From Phycisphaerales bacterium (GTDB taxonomy: Bacteria > Planctomycetota > Phycisphaerae > Phycisphaerales > UBA5793), in assembly GCA_020852515.1 (NCBI GenBank), contig JADZAS010000015.1, positions 186,001 through 250,000 on the forward strand: a stretch of 64,000 bases of DNA, written 5' to 3'. Below the pieces are notes generated by a model. It ran no database searches, was not told the origin of the DNA, and worked only from the letters and a program-made list of their open reading frames with translations. This document shows, one piece after another, positions 8,764 to 17,204 of the stretch; position 1 is the stretch's first letter; the number at the start of each line of letters is the position of its first letter. The translations under genes were made by a program, and so were the position numbers.

Positions 8764-9765
8764 TTATTCGCTCCGCCTGGTGATGGTGAAGTTGGCGATG
8801 TGCGGTCCGGAGATGACCGTCAGACCGGAGAGATGATCGAACGACACGGCCTTGCTGGTGATGCCGCTGCTCAGTTCAACGCTGTCGAGATCGAGATAGC
8901 CGAAGATCTTGATCTCCTTGTTCTTCACGCGGTTGATGAGTTCGGTCGGCCCGCTGAGCGTGATCTCGCTGATGACCGGATCGGCCAGCGTGACGTCGTA
9001 GTTCTGATCGAGCGGCAGGATGACGAGTTTGATCGGCACCGGGCCGAACGTCGTCTGCGCCTGGCGCGACTTGAGGCGGAACGTCAGGCTCGCGCGGGCG
9101 CCCTCGGGCAGCCGCACCTGATTGGCGTTCGTGCCCAGCATGGTGACGAGTTGAACGCGGACGTCAATGGTGTGCGACTGGCCTTCGGCGAGTTGATCGA
9201 GGTCTTCGCGGGCGGGCGTGGCCACGAGCCGAATCTGGTTGGGCGCCAGCGGCAACAGCGACTCGGCCATCTCGACCGTCATCGTCTCCGGCTCAACGAG
9301 TACGGCGCCCTCGATGGCCAGGTCGCCAAAGTCGCCGGCCACGACGGGCAGCTTCTGCTCGACCCAGCGGTCGATGCTCACGCGGAGCATCTGCATCTGC
9401 GACTCGGAAATGGTGATGCCCTTGTTCCTGAACCACGGGTGCTTTTCGAGCACGGAGCGGGCGAGGTACTCGCGCGAGCCCGGCGTGGCGTCGATTTCAT
9501 CGCCTACGTTGAGGGTGATGCGGTCGCTGGCGAGCTGGATGTTGCGCTGCAGTTCGTCGAGTTGAGCACGGGGGCCGCTGAACTGAAAGACGTACACGCG
9601 ATTCGGATCAGCCAGGCGCGCGATGAGGTCGCTGCCCTCGGGCGTGCGCAACTGGAAGGTCACCTTGGCCTCAAGCGGCGTGGGCGGATTGGCCTGCTCG
9701 GCGTAGAGCCAGATCAGCAGCGTCACGACCGTTACGGTAAAGATGGTCTTGAAGCCCTCGCTCAT
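8764..9765 (-). CDS. cdaR: YbbR-domain protein, probable regulator of diadenylate cyclase
   Basis: 333 residues. One N-terminal membrane helix (FKTIFTVTVVTLLIWLYAEQ) is followed by an extracytoplasmic chain of beta-rich repeats typical of YbbR proteins (for example the segment around RTPEGSDLIARL and the final DLDSVELSSGITSKAVSF). In Bacillus-type systems CdaR sits beside CdaA in the membrane and modulates it. Here its ATG overlaps the cdaA stop by ATGA (9762-9765), which supports a complex. The symbol is assigned by architecture and context, since sequence similarity is low in this family. Confidence 0.82.
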   Translation of the reverse strand: MSEGFKTIFTVTVVTLLIWLYAEQANPPTPLEAKVTFQLRTPEGSDLIARLADPNRVYVFQFSGPRAQLDELQRNIQLASDRITLNVGDEIDATPGSREYLARSVLEKHPWFRNKGITISESQMQMLRVSIDRWVEQKLPVVAGDFGDLAIEGAVLVEPETMTVEMAESLLPLAPNQIRLVATPAREDLDQLAEGQSHTIDVRVQLVTMLGTNANQVRLPEGARASLTFRLKSRQAQTTFGPVPIKLVILPLDQNYDVTLADPVISEITLSGPTELINRVKNKEIKIFGYLDLDSVELSSGITSKAVSFDHLSGLTVISGPHIANFTITRRSE

Positions 9766-10736
9766 GCTTCAGCCTTCTCTTCACTGTCCGCTCCGGCGTC
9801 GCGCCGTTCGCGACTGGTCTCTTTGGTGGACGACTCATCCGAGAAGCCGGTTTCTTCGATCACGGGGCCATTCGAGTTGGCTTCCGTCAGCAGCCGCTGG
9901 GCCAGAAACGTGCGAAGGTGGTCGATGCTCTCCATGCGATTGAGCTGGCCGCGCTCGGCCACGGAGATGCCCCCGGTCTCTTCGCTGACGACGACGGCGA
10001 GGCAGTCGGACTCTTCGGTGATACCCAGAGCAGCCCGGTGGCGCGAGCCGAGGCGAGGATCGACGTCGGATCGTTTGGTCAGGGGAAACTGCACGGACGC
10101 CGCCAAGACGCGCTTGCCCTGGATGACCACGCCGAGATCGTGCAGGGCGCTGTTGGGCCAGAAGATGGACTGGAGCAGCGGCGCGGAGACTTCGGCGTTG
10201 AGTTGCGTGCCGTTCTCCACGATGCCGCTGAGCCCGACGCGGCGCACGATCGCCACGAGCAGGCCGATTCGGTTCTTGCTGTTGAATTCGCAGGCCTGGA
10301 CGAGCGCTTCGATCATCGGGGCCAGTTCGGAGCGGGAAGCCCGGAAGAAGGTCGCCTCGCCAAGGCGGATGAGGGCCCGGCGGAGTTCGGGCTGGAAGAT
10401 GACGAGCACGCCGATGGCCGCAAAGCCCAGCGCCTTGTCGTAGAGGAAGTTGAGCCGCTGGAAGCTCTCGCCGTTCTGGGCCAGCACGCGCACGAAGACT
10501 GTGCCGACCACGAGCAGCAGGGCGAGGCCCTTGATGATGCCGGCCCCGCCGGTGTCGCGGAGGAACCGCACGATGATGAAAACGACCAGCCAGATGATGG
10601 CCAGTTCGATCGCCACCTCGATTTTCGAGTAGTTGTTGAGGCGGGTCAGAAGTTGGCTGAGGTTCTCAAACACGGTGCGGCGTAGAAAAAGGCCCCGCCG
10701 GGCGTGAAACCGGCCCGCGTCGGCCGGCCGCTTCAC
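9762..10736 (-). CDS. cdaA: Membrane diadenylate cyclase (CdaA type) with an altered DGA motif
   Basis: 324 residues. Hydrophobic helices at about 41-57, 66-84 and 102-115 are followed by a DisA_N/DAC domain (about 120-285), which makes c-di-AMP from two ATP. RHR is intact at 232-234, as is VVVSEETG at 248-255. The usual DGA motif reads D200-L201-G202 (ALHDLGVVI), so the Gly and Ala are replaced while the Asp remains. A charged C-terminal tail of ~40 residues is an extension. The start is GTG at 10736; a second GTG at residue 22 would give a protein nearer the family's usual 270, and neither has an ideal ribosome site. First gene of cdaA-cdaR-dapB. Confidence 0.88.
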   Translation of the reverse strand: MKRPADAGRFHARRGLFLRRTVFENLSQLLTRLNNYSKIEVAIELAIIWLVVFIIVRFLRDTGGAGIIKGLALLLVVGTVFVRVLAQNGESFQRLNFLYDKALGFAAIGVLVIFQPELRRALIRLGEATFFRASRSELAPMIEALVQACEFNSKNRIGLLVAIVRRVGLSGIVENGTQLNAEVSAPLLQSIFWPNSALHDLGVVIQGKRVLAASVQFPLTKRSDVDPRLGSRHRAALGITEESDCLAVVVSEETGGISVAERGQLNRMESIDHLRTFLAQRLLTEANSNGPVIEETGFSDESSTKETSRERRDAGADSEEKAEA

Positions 10737-10793
10737 ATCCCCGGCTCAGATCTGCCGCCCCTCCAGACAGCCCCGTAAATATAGCCCGCGATC

Positions 10794-10821
10794 TTGGCTT
10801 GACCGTTGACGGGCCTATACT
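10794..10821 (+). promoter_or_regulatory. Candidate promoter for rplU
   Basis: TTGGCT (10794-10799), 16-base spacer, TATACT (10816-10821). It predicts a start near 10828 and a leader of about 40 bases before the GTG of rplU. Assigned by resemblance only. Confidence 0.45.
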
Positions 10822-10824
10822 TGC

Positions 10825-10844
10825 CGCCTCAAAAAAACGAGGCG
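10825..10844 (+). other. Small hairpin in the rplU promoter/leader region
   Basis: CGCCTC-aaaaaaac-GAGGCG is a perfect 6-bp inverted repeat with an A-rich 8-base loop. If transcription begins near 10828 the first stem bases would be missing, so it could be an upstream DNA element rather than an L21 leader RNA structure. Both readings remain open. Confidence 0.3.
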
Positions 10845-10867
10845 CTAACGACATTTGGAGCATTCCC

Positions 10868-11182
10868 GTGTACGCGATCATCGAAGACAGCGGCAGCCAG
10901 ATCAAAGTCACCAAGGGTGATGTCCTCCAACTCGACCATCGCCATGTCGAGGACGGGGCCGAAATCGTCTTTGACCGCGTCCTCATGACCGGCAGCGGCG
11001 AAGGCGACGCGAAGATCGGCCAGCCGTATCTCAGCGGCGCCAAGGTGACGGGCAAAGTCGTCCGACACGAACTGGGCGAGAAGCTCGACGTGTACAAGTT
11101 CCGCCGGCGCACCGGCTACAAGCGCAAGACCGGCCACCGCCAGCCCTACATCGCCGTCGAGATCACCGACATCAAGGGCTGA
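10868..11182 (+). CDS. rplU: 50S ribosomal protein L21
   Basis: 104 residues, the usual size. It starts at GTG (10868), preceded by GGAG eight bases upstream, giving MYAIIEDSGSQIKVTKGD, the standard L21 beginning. The conserved end of the fold, TGYKRKTGHRQPYIAVEI, is present. L21 binds 23S rRNA. The usual downstream partner rpmA (L27) is absent: the gene is closed by a strong hairpin and the next gene is on the other strand. Confidence 0.96.
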   Translation: MYAIIEDSGSQIKVTKGDVLQLDHRHVEDGAEIVFDRVLMTGSGEGDAKIGQPYLSGAKVTGKVVRHELGEKLDVYKFRRRTGYKRKTGHRQPYIAVEITDIKG

Positions 11183-11218
11183 CCCGCGGCCAATCCGAAC
11201 CGAAGCGACTTCCTGCGA

Positions 11219-11240
11219 CCGCCGGGCCTGGGCCCGGCGG
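11219..11240 (+). terminator. Strong GC hairpin after rplU
   Basis: CCGCCGGGCC-tg-GGCCCGGCGG is a perfect inverted repeat of 10-bp arms, 36 bases after the rplU stop. It is followed by TTGTCGTTG rather than a true T-tract. It could also end the HIT gene on the other strand. Confidence 0.65.
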
Positions 11241-11270
11241 TTGTCGTTGCGCCGGCCGAACCCCAGGCCC

Positions 11271-11693
11271 CTACGCCAGGCGCTGGGCGATCGCCTGGGC
11301 CAGCCGGGGCGCTTCGGCCTTGTCGATGGGCCGCGCCGGCCAGTGGTGCGGCAGGCCCGAGCCGTCGGCGTACTTGGGGATGATGTGAAAGTGCACGTGC
11401 GGCACGGCCTGGCCCGCGGGCGCGCCATTGTTCTGCAGCACGTTGTACGCCGTAGCGCCCGTCGCCGCAATCACCGCCCCGGCGATGCGCGCCACGGCCC
11501 GGCCCAGCGCGGCCGCCACGTCCTCGGGCACCTCGTGCAGTTTCACGTAGCGCTGCCTGGGGATGACCAGCGTGTGCCCCCGGCTGAGCGGGTTGATATC
11601 CAGAAACGCGTAGACGTGCTCGTCTTCGTACACGCGGTGCGAGGGAATCTCGCCCGCGGCGATGCGCTCGAAGAGGTGGTCGAGATCGGACAT
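11271..11693 (-). CDS. HIT family protein
   Basis: 140 residues. A histidine-triad nucleotide hydrolase/transferase with the signature HVHFHI near 98-103 preceded by NVLQNNGAPAGQAV. The N-terminal strand-turn FERIAAGEIPSHRVYEDE is typical of the Hint/bacterial HIT branch, which acts on AMP-linked substrates such as adenosine phosphoramidates. The physiological substrate cannot be told from sequence. The ATG at 11693 with GGGAG upstream was chosen over a longer in-frame extension that does not look like protein. Confidence 0.92.
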   Translation of the reverse strand: MSDLDHLFERIAAGEIPSHRVYEDEHVYAFLDINPLSRGHTLVIPRQRYVKLHEVPEDVAAALGRAVARIAGAVIAATGATAYNVLQNNGAPAGQAVPHVHFHIIPKYADGSGLPHHWPARPIDKAEAPRLAQAIAQRLA

Positions 11694-11747
11694 GGTGGAC
11701 TCCCGATTGGGGCTGTGCGAGGCCTGCGTGAGGATACCCGGGCTCAC

Positions 11748-11753
11748 TAGAAT
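11748..11753 (+). promoter_or_regulatory. -10 box immediately before the SGNH hydrolase start
   Basis: TAGAAT lies five bases (ggccc) before the ATG at 11759, and no Shine-Dalgarno-like sequence is present. This fits a leaderless transcript; see the finding on TANNNT boxes. Confidence 0.4.
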
Positions 11754-11758
11754 GGCCC

Positions 11759-12559
11759 ATGCCTGAGGTGGACCAGGATGGAGCGGCCCCGCCGCGCCCG
11801 CGCGTCGTGCTGCTGGGCGCCAGCAATCTGACGCTGGGCGTGTCAACGATCACGCAACTGGCCCGCGCGCAGGTCGGCGGGCCGTGCGACATGTACATCG
11901 CGCTGGGCCACGGCCGATCCTACGGACAGTGGAGCAACATCCTCGGCCGCAAGTTGCCGGGCATCCTCCAGAGCGAGCTCTGGGAGGCGCTGGCCAAAGC
12001 CGAGCCGGGCCCGACCTACGCACTGGTCACGGATGTGGGCAACGACATCGCGTATTGCGTGGAGCCCGAAGTCATCGCGCGCTGGCTGGCCGAGGCGGTG
12101 GCGCACCTGCGAGCCCACGATGCCAAAGTCGTCATGACCGCCCTGCCGCTGCAGAGCATCGAGCGACTCGGGCCCAAGCGGTTTCAACTCTTCCGCCGGC
12201 TCTACTTTCCGCACAAGCCGCTCACCTACGACATGATGCGCGACGCCGTGCAGGTGCTCAACGAGAAAATGCGCGCCATGGCGCACTGCAGCGGCGTGCG
12301 CATCGCCGAGCAGAGCGGCGCGTGGTACGGCTTTGATCCGATCCACCTGCGCGTGCAGCACTGGAACGCCGCCTGGGGAGGCGTGCTGGCGCACTGGACC
12401 GAGCGTGCCGGCAGCACGTGCCGCGCGACGACGCAGGTGGGCCGCTGGCTCTCGCTGTGCACCGCCACCCCAACCGAACGCATCCTCTGGGGCATCGAGC
12501 AGGCGGGCGTGCAACCCGCGCGCACACTCACCGACGGGACGCGGATTTCGGTTTTTTAG
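11759..12559 (+). CDS. SGNH/GDSL-like hydrolase
   Basis: 266 residues. The three SGNH blocks can be read in order: GASNLTLG (Ser22 as nucleophile in a GxS context), DVGNDI (Asn95), and GFDPIHL near 192 (the Asp-x-x-His pair). The fold family contains esterases, lipases and acyl-transferring enzymes, so the substrate is unknown. There is no signal peptide, so it is probably cytoplasmic. It starts immediately behind a TAGAAT box and converges on the VWA operon with about 24 bases between stops. Confidence 0.75.
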   Translation: MPEVDQDGAAPPRPRVVLLGASNLTLGVSTITQLARAQVGGPCDMYIALGHGRSYGQWSNILGRKLPGILQSELWEALAKAEPGPTYALVTDVGNDIAYCVEPEVIARWLAEAVAHLRAHDAKVVMTALPLQSIERLGPKRFQLFRRLYFPHKPLTYDMMRDAVQVLNEKMRAMAHCSGVRIAEQSGAWYGFDPIHLRVQHWNAAWGGVLAHWTERAGSTCRATTQVGRWLSLCTATPTERILWGIEQAGVQPARTLTDGTRISVF

Positions 12560-12583
12560 TCGAGCGGTGCCAAGGCGCAGGCG

Positions 12584-14914
12584 TTACAACTGACCCGTCG
12601 CACGGCGCCAGAGCCATTCGATTCCCAGCAGCGACAGGAGCAGCGTCAGCAGCCAGGCGCGGTCCCAGATCGGCTCGGTGACGGGCTCGACTTCCGCGGC
12701 GACCGCTTCGGCCCGCAGATCATCCAGCACCGTCTGCGGCCGTTCCGCGTCATACACGTGCCCGCCCGTCGCCTCGGCCAGTGCGATCAGCGGCGCGTGG
12801 TCGGCGGAGAGATCGAGCCGCTCGCGACTCGGGTCGTGCACGATGAAGCGGCTCGTAAGCGTCTCGGGCTGCATGCCGGGGCAGTCGAGGCGGACGGTGT
12901 AGAGGCCCTCCTGTTCGGGCCGAAGCAGCGCGGTCAGGCGCGTGGCCGCGTCGTTGCTCGCGGCGGGTTCGAGCGTCTGCGATGAGCCGTCGGGCCCGAT
13001 GACGGTAATTGCCGGATCGAGTGCGGCTGCATCCACGTAGCGCGTCTGCACGGTGATCTCTACGCTCTGGCCGGGCTGAACATTCAACCGGCTCAGCGAG
13101 AGGCCGACCGACTGGCCCGGCAGCAGTTCACCGCCTCCCGCGAGCCAGCGGACCGCGCGCGTCCAGAAGAGCGGAAACACGGGATCCAAATCGGCGCTCT
13201 CCGGCGGGAGCAGCGCCCACTTCCACAGGCCATCGACGAGTACGGCCAGCACCCGGCCGTGGCCGACCTGCTGGGTGGCCACCGCGGCGGGCAGGACGCC
13301 CTGCTCATCGCGCGCATCCGTGCGGGCCCAGATGATCGACGCGGCCCTCTCGCGGTCGATGCGCGTCTGCGCGATCATGCCGGGCATCTGCGAGAGGATG
13401 AGATCGGTGTTGCCCAGGCCTTCGAAGCTGAGCGGATCGCCCGCGGCCATCGTGCGGCTCGTGCGGAGGCGGCCGGCGCTGACAACCTCCTCGCCCCACT
13501 GCACAGGCACGATGGGATCGAGCGCCGCCTCGGCCGCGACGCCCGCCGGCGAATCACCGCCGAACGGCCGGCCGCGCGCGAGCACCAGGCTGCCGCCGTG
13601 CTCGGCCACGTACTCCACGAGCATCTCCGCCTTCTCACCAGGGAACCAGCGTTCGATGCCGCGACCGAGAATCACCACGTCGTAGCGGCTCAGATGCTCG
13701 GGCACGATCGGCGCCACAAGCGGCGCTTCAGCCGGTTCGTCCGGCGACGGCCCCGCGGTCTCGCTGACGTAACGCGTCATCTCCTCGCGCCGGCCGATGC
13801 CGATGACGGTCGTCAGGTCGATCTCGGCGGCGCTGCGCAGCGCGGCGATGAGATACTTCGTATCCCAGTACGGCTCATTCTCAAACAGCACCACGCGAAT
13901 GTGCTGACGCGTCACCTGCACAAAGGCGTAATTCGCGTTGTTGTCCGTGCGGCTCTCGGCGGGCAGCGGCTCGATGCGCAGGCGAAACTCGCACAGCGAA
14001 ACCATCGCCGCGTCTTCACCCTCGCCCTGAACCTGCTCGGGCCCGACCGGCGTAACGTCAAAGCTGAGCCGGGCGGGGGAATCGCCGAGCACGATTGCGG
14101 CGCTGTCGATGACCTGCCCGTTGCGTTCGAGGATGGCCGTGACGTGCTGACCGCTGAGGCCGACCTGGTTGATTTCGCCGCGCAGCGTGACGGACTGGCC
14201 GTCGTGAACGAAAGCGCGATCAGCAGAAAGGCGCACGTTGAGATCAGGCTGCTGGGCCGAGGTGCCGACGGGCACGCTCGAGATGGTGATGCCGCGCCGC
14301 CGCGCTGCCGACGCGAGCGTGGAAGCGGCGGCGCCGGTCGTGTCGCGGCCGTCGGTGAGCAGCACCATTGAGCCGATCGCCTCATCCGCCTGCTCGATGG
14401 CGCTGATCGCTTCGTGCACGAGTTGCGTCTCACTGCCGCTCGCGGTTACTTCGGCTGCCCCGGAGGCGCCAAGCGCGCGCGAGCCGGAGTCAAACGCCAC
14501 GAGCCGCACGTGCGCGTGCTGCGCTGCGCGCTCGAGAAACACCGGATCGAGCCAGTGGCGGCGGAGGCGATCGATTCGCGACACCGCCTGGCCGCCGTCG
14601 CGTTCATCGGTGACGCACATGCTCGATGACGTGTCCACCATGAGCAGCACGCCCGGCTTGCGCAGCGCGCCTGGGCCGCGCTCGGCGCGAACCGGGTTGA
14701 GGAGCACCGCGGCCATGCCGAGCAGAGCGAGCAGGCGCAGCGCACCGCAGCCGGCGGCGTGAAGCCGGGCGCGCTGAGGCGGCCAGATGATGCGCTCGCT
14801 CGTGCGCCCCGCGCGGATCGACAGCAATACAGCGCCGGCGATGAGCAGCGCGATGAACACCGGATGCACAACCGGAGCGAACGTGACGGAAGATACTGCG
14901 GCGATATGCATCAC
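12584..14914 (-). CDS. Membrane protein with VWA domain and glutamine-amidotransferase-like segment
   Basis: 776 residues. N-terminal membrane segments (about 18-33 and 55-73) are followed by a von Willebrand A domain with the metal site DTSSS (94-98) and a second acidic loop at LLTDGRDTTG. The middle is beta-rich and Ig-like, then comes a flavodoxin/amidotransferase-like stretch (YDVVILGRGIERWFPGEKAE), and a C-terminal membrane helix closes the protein. This architecture recurs in planctomycetes and Bacteroidetes beside BatA-like proteins. Its ATG overlaps the stop of the upstream VWA gene (14911-14914), so the two are translationally coupled and probably form one inner-membrane complex. No catalytic Cys is evident, so enzymatic activity is doubtful. 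Confidence 0.75.
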   Translation of the reverse strand: MMHIAAVSSVTFAPVVHPVFIALLIAGAVLLSIRAGRTSERIIWPPQRARLHAAGCGALRLLALLGMAAVLLNPVRAERGPGALRKPGVLLMVDTSSSMCVTDERDGGQAVSRIDRLRRHWLDPVFLERAAQHAHVRLVAFDSGSRALGASGAAEVTASGSETQLVHEAISAIEQADEAIGSMVLLTDGRDTTGAAASTLASAARRRGITISSVPVGTSAQQPDLNVRLSADRAFVHDGQSVTLRGEINQVGLSGQHVTAILERNGQVIDSAAIVLGDSPARLSFDVTPVGPEQVQGEGEDAAMVSLCEFRLRIEPLPAESRTDNNANYAFVQVTRQHIRVVLFENEPYWDTKYLIAALRSAAEIDLTTVIGIGRREEMTRYVSETAGPSPDEPAEAPLVAPIVPEHLSRYDVVILGRGIERWFPGEKAEMLVEYVAEHGGSLVLARGRPFGGDSPAGVAAEAALDPIVPVQWGEEVVSAGRLRTSRTMAAGDPLSFEGLGNTDLILSQMPGMIAQTRIDRERAASIIWARTDARDEQGVLPAAVATQQVGHGRVLAVLVDGLWKWALLPPESADLDPVFPLFWTRAVRWLAGGGELLPGQSVGLSLSRLNVQPGQSVEITVQTRYVDAAALDPAITVIGPDGSSQTLEPAASNDAATRLTALLRPEQEGLYTVRLDCPGMQPETLTSRFIVHDPSRERLDLSADHAPLIALAEATGGHVYDAERPQTVLDDLRAEAVAAEVEPVTEPIWDRAWLLTLLLSLLGIEWLWRRATGQL

Positions 14915-17052
14915 GCCGCCGCCTCCCGCCGGGAGGCAAACCAGACCGTGCCGCTCTCGACCAGCGCGCTGAATACGACGAGCAACAGCAGCCAGGGCCA
15001 GAACTCCGTGCGTCGCGTGGCATCCGCGAATGCATCTCCGGCACCACGATCGGCGTCGGGGGCGCTCCGGTCGGGATCAATGCGCCGCTCGAGCGAGGCA
15101 ATCGTCGCCTCGTCGGCGGCGGCCAGGTCCGACTCGCGCGGATTGATCACCACCGCAGCACCCGCGAGCCAGCGGCCGCCTGCCTCGTCGAGTACGCGCA
15201 CCTGGCCGACCCGGTCGAGCCGCTCGAAACGGATGAATCGCCCCGTGTCATCGGTGAACAGCTCGTGCCGCACATCAGGCTCGATGCGGATGGACGCGCC
15301 CTCGCGCTCCGGCGGGAGTTCGACGAGCAGGTTCGCGCCGGGGTGCAGCGCTTCGATCGCCCCTTCCCCGCCGGTGAGCCAGGCCATCCACTCGTGCACC
15401 AGCGCGGGAAAGACGGGCAGGCGGGTGAGTTCGCTCGAATCGCGCGACAGCGAACCGTTGAGCACCAGCGCCCGGCCGCGACCGAGGCGCCCCACGGCGA
15501 CGACGGGCAGGCCCTGTCCATCGCGAATGAGCACGGCAGCCCCGGGTGCCGCGGCGGCGCGGGAGACCTGTTCGTGCCGCACTCCAACGATCGAACTCAG
15601 CGCCGGACCGTCGAACGAAGCAAGCGCCTCGTGGAGCGCATCGGCGCTGCTCCACTGCACGCTGTGCGGCTGAGGCCGGAGGGAGTCAATCACCAGTGGC
15701 AGCGCCGGCTCATCGCCTTGCATGGAGGCGAAGGCGTCGGTTGCCGCAGCCGAATTGGCCGAATCAACGATCCACCAAAGACCCCGGCCCTCGCGCGCGA
15801 AGCGATCCACACTCATGAGCCAGTCGAGCAAGACATCGCCCGCTTCACAGATGATGACCGCATCCATCTCGCCCCAGTCGATCGCGTCTGGCCCGGTGCT
15901 TGACGCGTCTGTACGGCTCACCACGTACGGCGACTGATCGTCCGGGCGCAGAGCCGCTTGGAGATAGGTCGCGACATCGAGCGGTGCCGGCTCGCCGCCC
16001 ACGATGAGCACGCGCCGGCTGCTTTGCACGGCAACCGTGGCTTCAATCGCGTTGTCCGCCTCCAGTGCATCAGGCGGGAGCGAGAGGCGCACGCTGACCG
16101 CGCCCTGCTCGGCCGGCGTGAAGGGAAATGAAACCGTCGCCGCGCCGCCGGGTTCGATGGTCGCAAGCGCGGCCGGCGTCGGCGAGCCGGCGCCGTCGAT
16201 CGCGCACTCGACGGTCACGGTGGCCGCGCGCGGCCCGTAGTTGACGATCTGCGCCTGCACGAGGCAGGCTTGGCCGCGCGTCGGACGCGCCGGCGCAATC
16301 GAGAGTGATTCAATGGCGATGTTGGTGGCGGCGTCATCGGCAGCGAACGGCTCGACGATGAGTTCGCCGCCTGGGCCGGCTTCAAATGCGGCGAGGTCAT
16401 TGATCTGCGACGCCTGCGCATCGGTGAACAGGATGATGCGGCGCACGGGGCGCGGGGTTGATTGGCCCGCGCGCTCAAGCGGCCCGGGCAGGCCCGCCGC
16501 GAGTTGCACGGCCTGGGCCAGGTCGGCTGAGCCCACCGTCGGCTGGAGTTTATCGAGAGCCGCATCGAGCGCCGCGAAGTTGCCCGTGAGGCGCGGCAGG
16601 ACCGCCTCGTTCGTCACGCCGGCGACGACCAGGCCCACGCGATCGCGCGCTGCATCGCAAGAACCAATCAGCGCCCGGGCGCGGTCGGCGGCCTGGCGCA
16701 GCGGCGATTCGGCTCCTGATGCCCGGCTCATTGAGGCGGACGCGTCGATGACGATCACGAATTCGCGGCGCCCGCCTTCGCCACTGTGCCGCGCGCCGCT
16801 CCGCCAGCCCGGCCGCGCAAACGCGATCGCGAGCAGCGCGATCATGGCGATGCGGAGCATGAGCAGCAGCCACTGCGACCAGCGCAGCCGCCGGCCGCGC
16901 TGCGCCTGGGCGAGCGCGAGGAATCGGGCGGTGGGCAGAGAGATGGGCCGCGAGCCGCGCCGGCTGAGCAGATGCGCGACAATCGGCAGCGCGACGCCCG
17001 CCAGAGCCCAGAGCATCGTCGCGCTTTGCCATTCGAGAAATGCGATGATCAT
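14911..17052 (-). CDS. BatA-like protein with VWA domain
   Basis: 713 residues. The N-terminal BatA/aerotolerance-type segment has two membrane helices, with PIVAHLLSRR and RPISLPTARFL between them, the classic pattern. It is followed by a VWA domain with MIDAS residues DASAS at 103-107, then beta-rich CARDB-like repeats (NYGPRAATVTVECAID), a flavodoxin-like region, and a C-terminal helix (FWPWLLLLVVFSALVES). Relatives usually lie with a MoxR ATPase and a DUF58 protein; neither is in the window. The start at 17052 was chosen because the BatA motif begins there, although its ribosome site is weak. Function is unproven, probably envelope stress or assembly. Confidence 0.78.
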   Translation of the reverse strand: MIIAFLEWQSATMLWALAGVALPIVAHLLSRRGSRPISLPTARFLALAQAQRGRRLRWSQWLLLMLRIAMIALLAIAFARPGWRSGARHSGEGGRREFVIVIDASASMSRASGAESPLRQAADRARALIGSCDAARDRVGLVVAGVTNEAVLPRLTGNFAALDAALDKLQPTVGSADLAQAVQLAAGLPGPLERAGQSTPRPVRRIILFTDAQASQINDLAAFEAGPGGELIVEPFAADDAATNIAIESLSIAPARPTRGQACLVQAQIVNYGPRAATVTVECAIDGAGSPTPAALATIEPGGAATVSFPFTPAEQGAVSVRLSLPPDALEADNAIEATVAVQSSRRVLIVGGEPAPLDVATYLQAALRPDDQSPYVVSRTDASSTGPDAIDWGEMDAVIICEAGDVLLDWLMSVDRFAREGRGLWWIVDSANSAAATDAFASMQGDEPALPLVIDSLRPQPHSVQWSSADALHEALASFDGPALSSIVGVRHEQVSRAAAAPGAAVLIRDGQGLPVVAVGRLGRGRALVLNGSLSRDSSELTRLPVFPALVHEWMAWLTGGEGAIEALHPGANLLVELPPEREGASIRIEPDVRHELFTDDTGRFIRFERLDRVGQVRVLDEAGGRWLAGAAVVINPRESDLAAADEATIASLERRIDPDRSAPDADRGAGDAFADATRRTEFWPWLLLLVVFSALVESGTVWFASRREAAA

Positions 17053-17158
17053 GTTCGCTGTCGCCCGCGGCCGGCTGCCGCACCTGTTCCGTGCTGGATT
17101 AAACGGCCGCCGGGCTCGCCGGGCGCACGGCGGCGCCAAGTCCGTCGGCGGCGGGCGG

Positions 17159-17187
17159 TTGCCGCTCGCAGCCGGTTTCGGTATGAT
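17159..17187 (+). promoter_or_regulatory. Candidate sigma70-type promoter for lptD
   Basis: TTGCCG (17159-17164), 17-base spacer, TATGAT (17182-17187). It predicts a start at about 17194, either directly at the GTG of 17196 or a few bases before the ATG of 17205. Confidence 0.5.
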
Positions 17188-17204
17188 CGCCGCCGGTGGG
17201 TGTG

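Noticed and set aside
8800-10443. Long plus-strand open frame opposite cdaA and cdaR
   Set aside because: Antisense to two recognised genes; its translation has no motif and a skewed Arg/Asp/His composition.
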